Assembly (NCBI GenBank): GCA_015501595.1
Contig: JADNRX010000528.1
Location: 1-35,780 of the forward strand
Direction: 5' to 3'
DNA length: 35,780 nucleotides
Origin: Hymenopellis radicata
Lineage: Eukaryota; Basidiomycota; Agaricomycetes; Agaricales; Physalacriaceae
Every line of letters begins with the position of its first letter. The stretch's first letter is position 1. Below are positions 8,406 to 18,842 of this stretch, in pieces. The notes under the pieces are model-generated. The model worked only from the letters and a program-made list of their open reading frames with translations. It searched no databases and had not been told where the DNA came from. A program made the translations under genes and the position numbers.

Positions 8406-11400
8406 ATGAATACGATACAGTATCGGTCTCGTCGTTATTCCTGTCCTTTTCACTGTGGCAGACGTTTCGTCAACCTCTCCGGTCAAACCCAGCATGTGAA
8501 CGCAGCCCATCGTCGCATCACCCAGCCAGTACCGACTCCCCAGGCTCCACCATCACCAACGTCTGACAATGACGTTCCGCGGCACGATGATATAGACATG
8601 TCGTCGCCGCCGCCGCCGCCGCCATCGCCTATTACAGATGAAATTCCACGTGTCCAACGTACGTTTCACCCTTACATGACTGGTACGTCTACTTTTCCAA
8701 GTTGATAACCTCGCCAATACTAACTTACATCTAGGCAAGCCCTGTGATGTCGATGGCAATGATTTGCCAGCGGATGCTCCTCCACCACCTCGTTCCCCGC
8801 CTGACAACCCTTATGAGCCTTTTGCGGACGAGGTTGAGTTTCGACTTGCCGACTTCACCTTTCGCAAGGCGGCGCTCTCCGAAGGCAAGATCAAGGAGGT
8901 CCTCGAGATCTTTGATCTGGCAATGGAGAAAACAGGTCACGAGGGGCCGTTCAAGAATCCCCACGCTCTGTACACTGCCATTGACAAGATTCCCCATGGG
9001 AGCGCGCCGTGGAAGTGCTTTCTCAGCGAGCCGCCACCGAATCTACCTGAAGGAGCACCCGCTTGGCAGGAACAAACATACGAGATCTGGTATCGCGACC
9101 CAGATACCGTCATCAAGAATATTCTCGCAAATCCAGACTTCTCTGACTCCTTCGATTCCGCACCATACGTCGATGTAGAGCGTGATGGGCAACGCCGTTG
9201 GTCCGATTATATGTCAGGCAATTTCGCTTGGAGGCATGCGGTAAGTTGATGTCTAGCGATCTGACCGTCTTGCTCATCACTGGATAGGATACTATCTACG
9301 GCGAAGATGCCACGAACGAGGGTGCGATGGTGGTTTACATCATCCTTGGCAGTGACAAAACGACGGTATCTGTTGGTACTGGGAACGTGGAGTACTGGCC
9401 GCTCTATATGAGCGTCGGTAATCTCCACAATAGTGCACGACGAGGCCATCGCAATAGTGTTGTCCCTATTGGATTCTTGGCAATTCCGAAAGGTAAATAC
9501 AGTGTCATGCCTCTATTCTAGCTGACATATATCTATGTACAGGTGATCGTATTGATGACAACGACGACGCCTTTCGAGCCTTCAAGAAGCGGCTGTTCCA
9601 TCTCACCATCGAAAAAATCTTGCAGAGCCTGAAGCCTGCCATGACCACGCCCATCATTCGCATGTGTCCTGATGGACATTATCGTCGCATCATTTACGAC
9701 TTGGGTGGATACATTGCCGACTACCCCGAACAGGTTTTGTTGACATGCATCGTCTCCGGGTGGTGCCCGAAGTACGTGCTCTCGCCTCATTGTTCATCAG
9801 GACTTAATATTGGCATTTGCAGATGTACAGCACTTCCAACTAAGCTGGACGATCCGGCGGGGCGCAGGACAGCGGCACTTCACGATGTGCTGATCGAGAC
9901 CTTAGGTAACGATGGAAAGACTCTTTGGGATAACTATGGCGTCGACCACAAAGTCCGTGTACGTATACTTCTCTTACATTTAGCGCATGGATTCTCAAGC
10001 TTCCTGCAGCCTTTTACGACCTCCTTTCCTCGTGCCGACATCCATGAAATCATCACCTCGGACATTCTGCATCAAGTCGTGAAGGGCACCTTCAAAGATC
10101 ACCTGGTTGAATGGGTTCAGGAGTATCTCATTCTGACCCATGGCAAGGATGATGCCAATCGAATCATGGATGATATAGATCGACGGTAAGCGCTCTCAGC
10201 AGCTATACTCGACTTGTATTGAACGGTTTCCAGGATTGCGGTAACCCCAGAGTTTCCTGGATTGCGCCGTTTTCCGCACGGTCGGCGATTCAAACAGTGG
10301 ACGGGCGATGATTCTAAAGCCTTGATGAAGGTAGATTTCATGTCTTGCTCCTCCTTCTATGGCTGATTCCGTCACAGGTCTATCTCCCCGCTATTGCGGA
10401 CTATGTCCCGCTGAAGATGGCTCAGTGTATCGGGGCACTTATCGACTTCACGTACCTCATTCGACGCAACGACTTCAACGAGGATACTCTGGGTCTGCTC
10501 GACGAGACCCTCGCTCGCTTTCACACTCTCCGTACCATCTTCATCGAGACCGGTGTCCGCGAAACCATTTCCCTTCCTCGTCAGCATTCCCTCGTACACT
10601 ATCGTCGTCATATTGAGGAATTCGGCGCACCCAATGGTCTCTGCTCCTCTATTACCGAGTCGCGACACATATCAGCTGTCAAGGAACCTTGGCGGCGATC
10701 AAGTCGCTATAACGCGTTGGGTCAGATGCTCGAAACAAATCAGCGCATTGACAAGCTTTACGCGCTGAACATGGAGCTGGCCACTGTGGGGCTTGCACCA
10801 CCGGGACATGTACCGCCATCCGATCCCTTTGAAACTCACAAGAATGACGAGGGTGCGATAGATGATCCTTGCATTGCGGAGGTTACTCTCGCTGTTACAC
10901 GAGGTAGGAACACTTCTTACATATTTCAATCCTTCCGCTAACCGGCTGTCTAGAAAAAACTCGCGATTATCCTCGACAAATTCATCTTCTGGCGCTCAAG
11001 ATCGAGCAGCCGGAACTACCAGATCTTGTGCGGCGTTTTCTGTATGACCAGCTTCGCAGTGACACCGATCCAGTGTCGGAGGACGTTGATATCTCTCGCT
11101 GTCCTCCAGTCACCTCCAATGTCTATGTTTTCCATTCCGCTGTTGCATGTTTCTATGCCCCAAGCGACCTTTCCGGCATTCGAGGCATGAAACGCGAGCG
11201 TATTCGATCGACCCCATCATGGCGCAAACATCCGCGTCGCGATTGTGCATTGGCAGTTACAGACCCCACCCTGCCGGGCTTTGCTGGCCTTAGCGTTGTT
11301 CGCATTTTTCTGTTTTTCTCCTTCACGCATGACGGTCGAACATTCCCGTGTGCGCTAGTGCAGTGGTACAAAAAGCATGACACATGTCCCGATGCGATAA

Positions 11401-11614
11401 CGGGAATGTGGATCGTGAAACCGGAGCAGTATCCGGGGGGCGACCAGTGCTTTCGGTGATTCACTTGGACTCTCTGCTTCGTGCAGCTCATCTTCTACCG
11501 GTGTTTGGCTCCCAGAAAGTTCCTCGTAAGTTAAAGTTTTACCATACATTAGATGCGTACAAGGCCTTCTACGTAAGTAAGTATGCAGACCACCAAATGA
11601 ATGAAGTTATTTAA
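8406..11614 (+). CDS. Plavaka-type transposase (one frameshift near the 3' end)
   Basis: Nine exons fit: 8406-8682, 8735-9240, 9288-9492, 9543-9771, 9823-9958, 10010-10185, 10234-10330, 10378-10903 and 10954-11614, about 937 residues if the frameshift is ignored. The N-terminus has a C2H2-like finger (CPFHC...HVNAAH), followed by Pro-rich linker. The core carries the family's strongest signatures: SDKTTVSVGTGNVEY, CPDGHYRR, YIADYPEQV, GWCPKC, FPRADIHEI, TFKDHLVEWV, FTQWTGDDSKALMKVYL-like (here FKQWTGDDSKALMKVYL), LPRQHSLVHY and NGLCSSITESRHISAV plus KEPWRRSSRY. The acidic residues in ADYPEQ, GDDSK and ITES are candidate catalytic positions, by inference. The frame breaks at a six-G run (11435-11440): before it the frame ends early at 11457-11459, after it the typical C-terminus (IHLDSLLRAAHLLPVFG ... 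KYADHQMNE) continues one frame back to TAA at 11612. The 51-nt intron at 9959-10009 is itself in frame. GTG/TTG upstream of 8406 is not needed; the ATG at 8406 suits the finger. Confidence 0.85.
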
Positions 11615-11750
11615 CATTTTGGGTAAGTATAGGAGAAGTATAGGTAGTAGATGTATAGAGGAAATGCGGAGTATAGGGAAAATTATGCGGCATCAAGAAC
11701 TCTATGACCTGACCTATAGCACCTATACTCACTATACCCGTCTATGATGT

Positions 11751-11765
11751 CGTGAATTTACTGAT
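11751..11765 (-). repeat. Right terminal inverted repeat
   Basis: CGTGAATTTACTGAT, the exact reverse complement of 5024-5038, followed directly by the target-site copy GAAC (11766-11769). The preceding ~130 bp (from about 11630) repeat GTATAGG and CCTATA several times, matching the texture of the left end. Confidence 0.85.
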
Positions 11766-11769
11766 GAAC

Positions 11770-12285
11770 TAGTGTGCTTGCCTTACCAGACTCCCTTCAC
11801 TCTGTTTCAAATCATCGTCTTCTCCTGCAAGTTGTATTCTCGACTCACTGGATTACTTGCCCCCGCTGAATTTGGCGCCACCCACGTTGTGGAAGAGTTT
11901 CTTATGAATGTGAAAATCTTCTACCTCATGACATTACAAGCTATGGGCGAGGTCAGACTCAGCGATATGGAACAGGAAGTCTCGTACCTTTCTGTGCGGC
12001 TTGTTCAATGCTGATCCATTCCACAGAGTCTACATCTCCGGCCTTACTAGTCTCTCCGAATACAGGTTTATGAAGCAGAACCTGACAAACGTGGTCACTT
12101 CGCCACACACGGGAACGATTGAAATAGGTCACGACGAGTGGGAGACCTATCGGGTGGACATTTTTCGTCTGTCAGTGCCCATGCCATATGGCGACGCGGA
12201 CATGCACGAGATACAGGCTACAATCGACGCCCTTTTGCAGTACATGCAGTTCACCTCTAGCATGGGGAATCTACATTCATTGTAA
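11770..12285 (+). pseudogene. 3' part of the host gene split by the Plavaka element
   Basis: The reading frame that leaves the left flank at 5023 resumes here and stays open (LVCLPYQTPFTLFQIIVF, then a helical-looking stretch with LYSRLTGLLAPAEFG). A donor at 11984 (GTACCT) and an acceptor at 12026 (CCACAG) join in phase to a second exon (12027-12285) reading VYISGLTSLSEYRF and ending in TAA. The product family is not recognised. No start codon lies at the left edge, as expected for the downstream half of an interrupted gene. Part of the product could still be made from the transposon's right end, but nothing in the sequence shows that. Confidence 0.5.
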
Positions 12286-12323
12286 GAAGTATATCTACTG
12301 ACGCGCCCCAAGCTCTTCCTCCC

Positions 12324-12560
12324 ATGTCCCTCAACGCTACTACCCGATCAATCCCTAACCAACTTCTTCCACGTCCGGATCAGGTCAAGTACCTCCTCTC
12401 GACGGTCCTGGAGATCCCCTGCTATACAACCTTTTCTTGGGAAGAGGACGGCAGCGCGCGTAATTGCGTAAGATGACAGCAAAGTCTTTTCGCTTCAGGG
12501 TATGAGGGTTTTTTGTGAACTAGGCTCCAAACTTATATCTCTAACAGGCAACACTAGACA
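12324..12560 (+). other. Possible coding fragment, unassigned
   Basis: An open frame from ATG 12324 reads 51 codons (with DQVKYLLSTVLEIPCYTTF and SWEEDGSARNC) to 12476. A donor (GTAAGA after the TGC codon) and an acceptor (CTTCAG) about 44 nt later would extend it by some 25 residues. It could be a separate small gene or a further exon of the interrupted gene just upstream. I found no in-phase splice that joins it to 12285. Confidence 0.2.
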
Positions 12561-12943
12561 AAGCGTCCAATGAGTGTTCTGCCAAGACCCAACCTTCGTT
12601 ATCTTGCAGTCGGCCACTACGCTCCTGGTACGGACTTCAGGCGCATGCGTGGACGTGCGCCGAACACCGCTGACGCCGTCCTTTCACGGTACACTCGGGC
12701 TCGCGCGATCCAAACGCCATCTGCGGTACAGCATTTACGGGGAAGGCATCCATGCGACGGGCGCGCCTGGTCTGCATTCTGTTTCTACTGAAATCCTTTG
12801 TAAAAGAAGTACAGGCATGAAAATGAGGTCGTTATCTGCATTCACCAAAGTTCATGCACAAGTGCAGGTGTTCTTCCGGTCTCTACACCTTTGTTGCGGC
12901 CTCTCGCGCCGCGTTGTTATCGAGATATACCCACCCCCTGCTT

Positions 12944-13069
12944 CAGATCAGATAGCACGCCCTGGCCCTCGACGGTTATCTGATCTGACCGGCACCTCCC
13001 GCGGGACTATAAAAAGTCATTCAAAGCAGCGTTCCTTTCTTTCCCTCCCTTCCTTCCCTTTCTGTCCGC
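12944..13069 (+). promoter_or_regulatory. Strong-looking Pol II promoter with an upstream dyad
   Basis: A perfect 11-bp inverted repeat (CAGATCAGATA at 12944-12954, TATCTGATCTG at 12977-12987) lies 20 bp upstream of TATAAAAA (13008-13015). A 39-nt pyrimidine tract (about 13031-13069), typical of fungal start regions, follows. The dyad is a candidate transcription-factor site. No convincing ORF follows directly: the next ATGs (13197, 13240s) give very short frames. Confidence 0.5.
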
Positions 13070-15170
13070 CATATATCATATCGTCTCTGCGTCCCAGTGT
13101 GCCTCGTAAATCTTCAAGCGGTGAGCTTTACTTTGTTTACATATCCAGAGCCGGATCGATCCCGATTTTGATTTAGTAGGCGACGAGGTTGGTGGAATGG
13201 GACCAAGACGTTGGGTTGTGGGCTAGTGGGCGTTGGATCGATGGTGGCGGCGATGTGATGTTTCGGATTGACTTGGATGTGGTGTTGCGTGTCCTTCTTT
13301 CATATACTGATTCTATCGCTGACTGCTTCGTTTCATCTGGACTCTGGACCTGTGGTGATGACTTCTCTTGGGCTAAGGGATTAGCACGGTGCATTTTTGG
13401 GTTTTTTATTTCGTGCGTACCGCCCATAACTTTGCAATGAATCAAACTCATTCATCTCTGGAAGATGAACAACTCGGCTCCTGTTCTACCCCCGCGCCGG
13501 TCTATCCAACAGCAGCATCTCTCGGCCGACGTTATTCATACGCTTACGGTGTAAGGCTTATCCCGACTCTTCTCATGCCATATCCGATACTCAAGTCGTG
13601 CGCTTGTCCTTCCTCTTTATCGGCCGACACCATTCTTCCCGAAGCCATTTCCGTCAGCTATGTGGTCTTACCGCTCCTCCTCATCTAACTCTTCTCCCCG
13701 TTTGGTTCCTTAGTCAACTACCCGAGATGCTCGCACCCCGCAACTCCATACCGCATTAATTACGACTCTTCTCCACTTCGCCGGGAACTACCCGTATCTC
13801 CACCTCCATATCTGCCACCCGCCATCCCCATCCGCGCATCCACCCATCCAAAACCGACTCGGGCAAGCCATTCTCCATATCAAACCGAATTGCGCCTCTT
13901 GTTAATCTAGGCCATCACTATCGTCCGACCCTCACCACGAGGCAGCACGTTGACCCCATGGATCGTTCTCTCGTACGGGACGCGATGACACGTTTACCGG
14001 CTGTCCGACTATAGCCGACAATGCGAGCCGCCCCGTTCATCTTGGAGAAATCTCGTCTGCGCCACGGCGTTTCGTCGGACCGAGTTCTACGTATAGCTGT
14101 CCAACCGGAAGCGGATATGAACGCCTCAAGTTCATCCTCGCTATTTCTAGTGGCTGCGTTCATCTCCGCGTTATCCACGCTTTACGCTTTTTACGTGTCG
14201 ATTTTCTTTTCTTTCCCAAAACATTCATAAGGATCTCTTGTCGTCGATTTAGATACGATATGAATGAAAGCTTGATTGTCATATCACGGGTGCGATGGGG
14301 ATCAGTATCAACCTTTCAGGTAGCTTCTCCAACACGCGCGCTTGACGCGATTCAATGGAGGTTGGACATGAAGACAGTGACCATTAAGACATGTGGTCCC
14401 GGCAATGGCGCGGGGTTGGAATTTTTGAAGGGTGATTGATATTTGATGCCGCGCTTGTTGTGTAGTTCCACTGTCCCAGTACATGTAATACAATAATGCC
14501 TTCATTTCTAGTCCTCGAGAGTTGGTTTATCCTGTGAAATGAAGCATTAGCGCGACCATAGACTCGAGGAGCTCCCGCGCATTCATTGTGGCGCGTACGA
14601 TCCCAGGGCAGGCTCAATCAATAAAGCGCCAATCAATCATATCTATTCATGATAATCGGATTGTTTCTTCATCGTCCGTCCGAGCCAGTAAAGAATAAGC
14701 TACGCCTCGCTGCGCCATGTCCGAGGCATGGCGTACGCCACTACATAGGGTAGACACCCCGAGGTAGTCAGCGAGCCTGATCTTAACGGCGTGCTGAGCT
14801 ATATTGCTCATGCGACATGTGCACAGGCAAGGTGTAGAGGTAATATGAAAGGGCAGCAATGCAAAGCAGATGGATTGCACCAGGATAGAATATGATGTAG
14901 ATGAGCGCGCGTGAGTCAATGCTGCGCCTCCGACGTGTCACCCGCCAGTGTGAGTAATAGTCGAGTAACGAGTATCGCCATTAAAGCAGTTCTAGTAAGC
15001 GAATCACCACATAGAGCATGGTCAGTCGAGCAAGCGATGCGCTAGCCGCACCCTGTAACTACACGCAAAGAGTAAAAGAAAGGGCAGGCGCCTGATCGGG
15101 GATCGGACCTGGGGGATCTTTCCCAGTTAGGCAGGCAACACCCTGAGCGGACAAGCACGAGGCAAAATGG
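13070..15170. other. About 2.1 kb with no supported gene
   Basis: Open frames such as 13438-13688 (plus), 13918-14178 (minus) and 14021-14230 (plus) overlap one another, have unusual composition and show no recognisable domain. A Pro/Ser-rich plus frame at about 13600-13917 is interrupted by a stop. The region may hold a non-coding transcript from the promoter at 13008, or a decayed gene, but nothing can be assigned. Confidence 0.4.
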
Positions 15171-15177
15171 CAGGGGT

Positions 15178-15290
15178 TATAAGACCGACGCGTCCCTCCC
15201 CGTTTGCTTTCGCCCCCATTTCCCGTCTCTTTTCCTCCCGTTTCCCTTCTTCCCCATCCCCTCTCTCCCCGTCTCAGTCCCACTTCTCTA
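15178..15290 (+). promoter_or_regulatory. Core promoter of the BCS1-like gene
   Basis: TATAAG at 15178-15183 is followed by a long C/T-rich tract (about 15195-15290). This is the arrangement common at highly expressed fungal genes. The start codon lies at 15356, about 175 nt after the TATA motif. Confidence 0.5.
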
Positions 15291-15355
15291 CGCACAGCTG
15301 TACCTAAAATAGAACCACGTGCTGTAACCACCTCAACTGCTGCTGTTGAGCGACT

Positions 15356-18300
15356 ATGGATACCTTCAAGAGCCTACTATCGCCGCTGGCAATGAACACT
15401 GGGGCCATCCAGGATACCCTCGTACGTCGTTCCCGTTTCAGCGTGCCCGTGTTCCCTATTATGCTGTCGTAGTCGCCCCCGGCGGTGCTGCTGTGCAAGT
15501 GCTGTAGAGCTGTAGAGTCCTAATTAGTCGTGTCATGGCTGTGGTTTCTGGTGCCGAACGCTGACCCGGTCTCCCCAGAAACTTGTGGTCATCGGCGGCA
15601 CCGTTGAGACGGCTCGTCGAGCGTCCGTCTCTGCGTGGAATGGATTCGTTGACTGTGAGTATTGCTTACTTTCCATGTGATCCATCGGTAATAATCCTCC
15701 CAGCATTCTTCTTGACCGCGCACTTCAGCCAAGAGGATTATCCCTACGATTGGCTGATGCATTGGCTTTCCAAGGTGCGTGTTAGTGCCGCTCTATGCCA
15801 CTGCTCTAATCCATGACACACAGCAACCTGCATGGGGACGCTCGCGAGAATTCGAGATTACTACGCGCTCCTCTGGGCGCATGGGCCTTACCACGAGCAC
15901 CACTGGAGACCTCGACGACGACGAAGAAGAGGAGGAGGATACGCTTGTTCACGGACGTAGAAAGCGCAAGGTCGCGTTTATGCCGAGCGTCGGTGAGTGG
16001 AATCATTGTTCCTTATCCATCTCCACCCTTGCGCGTACTCACTCGGTTTTTCTCGCACGCAGACACGACCCACACCATTTATTACCGCGGGCACTGGCTT
16101 CGCATAACTCGCACCAAGCGCTATCCCGACTATGGCCATGGCAGTGCCTTGAAGATTAGGTGTGCCTCCGTTCCTTCTCGTCTCCGCGCTGTTCTCGCTC
16201 CTCCGTGCCACTTATTTTCCTCCTTCTATTACATACGTCGCGTCACCTTTGCTTTTCTCTTTCCCCGCCTGCACCTGCTATTGCCTCCGCGTTTTAATCT
16301 TATCACATTTACGTTCGGGGCGTGTCCTAATCTCCGCTTTTATCGGTCTCCTTCGACGTCCATCTCTTGCTTACCACGATCCCTTTTATTAGTGTCGTAG
16401 CTCGGAACAATGATATCCTCAAGAAGCTCGTCCTCGAGGCGAAACGCGAGTATGAAAAGGACGCGGAGCACCGCGTGCACATCTTCCTCGCTGACACGTA
16501 AGTGTTCTGCACACATCCCATTTCCGTTCCCGTCGTCTATCAAACTGTGTCTGTGTATCCACTTTCCACCCCTGCTTGTATTAAAAACATCACGACACAC
16601 TGATATGATCCGTGCCCTATTCATTCTCATTGCACGCTGATTGACGTCTATTCTAGGACCTACCCTTGTTGGCGATGGAACGGCGCTCGGCAGAAGCGCC
16701 CCATGTCCTCTATCGTCCTACAGCCCGGCGTCAAGGATATGTTGCTCGCCGACTGCAAGGACTTTTTGCAAAGCGAGGAATGGTAAGTTGGCGCTATTTA
16801 CACCCGTTCACACGCGTTAAAAACGTATCATCTAGGTACGCCGAGCGTGGTATCCCATTCCGCCGCGGCTACCTCTTGCATGGTGTTCCCGGTTCGGGCA
16901 AGACTTCCCTTATCCATTCGCTCGCCGGTGAGCTGGGCCTCGACATCTACGTCGTGTCTCTGAGCAGCAAAGGGTCAGTCCCCCATGTGTTATAGGTATC
17001 CCACAATAAGGCTAATAACCATCAAGCATGTCCGACAACACACTCACCACGCTCATGGGACACGTCCCCTCGCGCTGTATCCTCCTTCTCGAGGATCTCG
17101 ATGCCGCCTTCACTAGAGGCGTCTCCCGCGACGAAAAATCTACTGGTGCACCCACCGCCGCCACCTCCGAAGAGAAGGACAAGGCCAAGGCCGAAGCCAC
17201 GGATGGAAGCACTCTCTCGCTTAGTGGATTGTTGAACAGTCTCGACGGTGTCGCCGCCGCCGAGGGTAGGTGAGCCTGTCCCCCTACCGCTAATGCAGTT
17301 TCCATGCCTCTCTAATCTGTCGCTTCCGTCGTGTAGGCTGCTCTTTGCTACCACGAACCACATCGAACGTCTCGATCCCGCTTTGTCGCGTCCTGGACGC
17401 ATGGACGTTTGGGTCAACTTCACGCACGCTACGAAGTGGCAGGCCGAGGGCATCTTCAAGTGTTTCTTCCCATACAGGAAGGAGGTGAGCTACGGTGTTT
17501 CATGCCTGATTGATGGACTACTGACGACGACGTGCAGGAGAAGGAAGCCAAGGACCGTGAGCTCGCTGCTGCCGCCGACAAAGGCAAGGCTCCCGCTAAT
17601 GCCAGCACGACCAAGGATGCATCACAGACGAACTTGCCCGGCTCCAAGAAGAAGTTTGCACACCAGATCCCGCTACTGAGCGAGGAGGAAATCTGCGAGC
17701 TAGCCAAGCGCTTCGCCGATGCTATTCCCGAGGACGAGCTCAGTGTATGTCGCCTCTATCCTGCCGCTATGCCTGACGTTGACATCCGTTTAGGTCGCCG
17801 GTCTTCAAGGCTACTTGCTCAAGAACAAGACACGCCCGCGTGAGTGCGTCGAGGAGGTCGCCGCGTGGGTTATCCAGGAGCGTGAGATGCGCGAGAAGCT
17901 GAAGAAGGAGAAGGCGGAGAAGGAAGAGAAGGAGAAGAAGGAGCGCGAGGAGAAGGAAAAGAAGGAGAAAGAAGAAAAAGAGAAGAAAGAAAAGGAGGAG
18001 AAGGATGCTAAAGATGCTAAGGAGGTATGCATTGGTGTTCCTTCTATATGTTTATCCCCTCCGACATTTACACTTTAGAAACTCGAACGCAAGGAGGCCC
18101 GTGCCGCTGCGAAGGCGAAGAAAGCCGCCAAGGTCGCCGTCTCCATTCCCGCGGAAGACTCATCAGCGACCCCCACGTCGTCGGCGTCGTCAGATGCAGA
18201 CACCAGCACAGGTGTCGAGGCCGACACGGAGGAGAGCGTCACATCCGAAGAGGAGGGCGCTGCCACCGAGAGCAAGGAGAAGTGGGTCGCGGTGAAGCCG

Positions 18301-18363
18301 CAAGCGCTTGAGGTGCCGGCGACGACCGAGGTCGTCGTAGAGGCGGTGGCGGCGTCCACTTAG
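15356..18363 (+). CDS. BCS1-like AAA+ ATPase
   Basis: Thirteen exons fit in phase: 15356-15421, 15579-15654, 15704-15774, 15824-15992, 16063-16159, 16393-16497, 16657-16782, 16836-16973, 17027-17269, 17337-17484, 17538-17744, 17794-18024 and 18079-18363, giving 653 residues. The BCS1 N-terminal domain is seen in [24 protein letters not shown] and the [11 protein letters not shown] segment. The AAA domain has Walker A ([10 protein letters not shown]), Walker B ([11 protein letters not shown]), sensor-1-like [15 protein letters not shown] and the RPGRMDVWV arginine-finger region. Yeast BCS1 (about 456 residues) translocates the folded Rieske protein in the mitochondrial inner membrane. This longer protein is one of the BCS1-like paralogues common in mushrooms; its substrate is unknown. 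Oddities are an Asp/Glu-rich loop near residue 90, an inserted Lys/Ala-rich loop after Walker B, and a ~160-residue C-terminal extension with a Lys/Glu-repeat coiled coil. No clear membrane segment is visible at the N-terminus. Confidence 0.88.
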
Positions 18364-18842
18364 ATCTGCACGGCCTTGCCTCGGACGTTTCATCATCATC
18401 TCTCTTTCATTACCATTCCCAATGTCGTGTATCCCATCTCGTCGTGTTGCTACCATCTTATAACCTGTGTATAGTATCATCGTTCCTCTTTGTTCCCCAA
18501 TGTGCCATAGTCTGCAAGTAGTTATACGTACCGTACCCCCTAGATCTCGCATTTGTGTTTTGTTCTGTGTTTGTGGTACAATAAAAAATGAGCTTTCAAG
18601 CTGTTTCTCAAAGATGGGTACGGAAGCATGAGCGAGTTGCCCAGCGGACTTTGCTTCAAGATATGTCCGGTTGTTCTCTGCGTAGTCTTCCAGGAACGTC
18701 GACGGTTCTTAAAGGGTATCATAGAATAATAGTACGAATACACGAATACTAGACAATGCGGGGTGAACTTGGAGAACATGCGTTAATGCGCCGCACTGAC
18801 CTGCATACTATAATACGAGACCTCGATCTATTGGGCTATCTT
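18364..18842. terminator. Intergenic 3' region between convergent genes
   Basis: The BCS1-like gene (plus) and the next gene (minus) converge here. An AATAAA-like motif (caataaaa, near 18578) could serve polyadenylation. No further gene is visible. Confidence 0.35.

Larger units (their letters stand above)
5024..11765. mobile_element. Plavaka (KDZ-type) DNA transposon carrying a DUF6532 gene
   Basis: The element spans 6742 bp. It has 15-bp perfect terminal inverted repeats (ATCAGTAAATTCACG) and a 4-bp GAAC direct repeat at both borders (5020-5023 and 11766-11769). Both subterminal regions are rich in TATAGG/CCTATA motifs. Inside are two divergently transcribed genes: a DUF6532 protein on the minus strand and a transposase on the plus strand with the residue patterns of Plavaka transposases. 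The flanks read as one host gene when the element is taken out. KDZ elements in mushrooms are known to carry passenger genes such as TET/JBP; a DUF6532 cargo is my inference from the borders seen here. Confidence 0.8.

Noticed and set aside
12574..13176. 200-codon plus-strand frame
   Set aside because: It has no recognisable domain, odd composition, and runs through the dyad, TATA box and pyrimidine tract of a promoter.
15060..15145. tRNA-like string with a GGTCCGATCCC B-box look-alike on the minus strand
   Set aside because: The T stem and acceptor do not pair and no A box is properly placed; it is in the promoter region of the BCS1-like gene.
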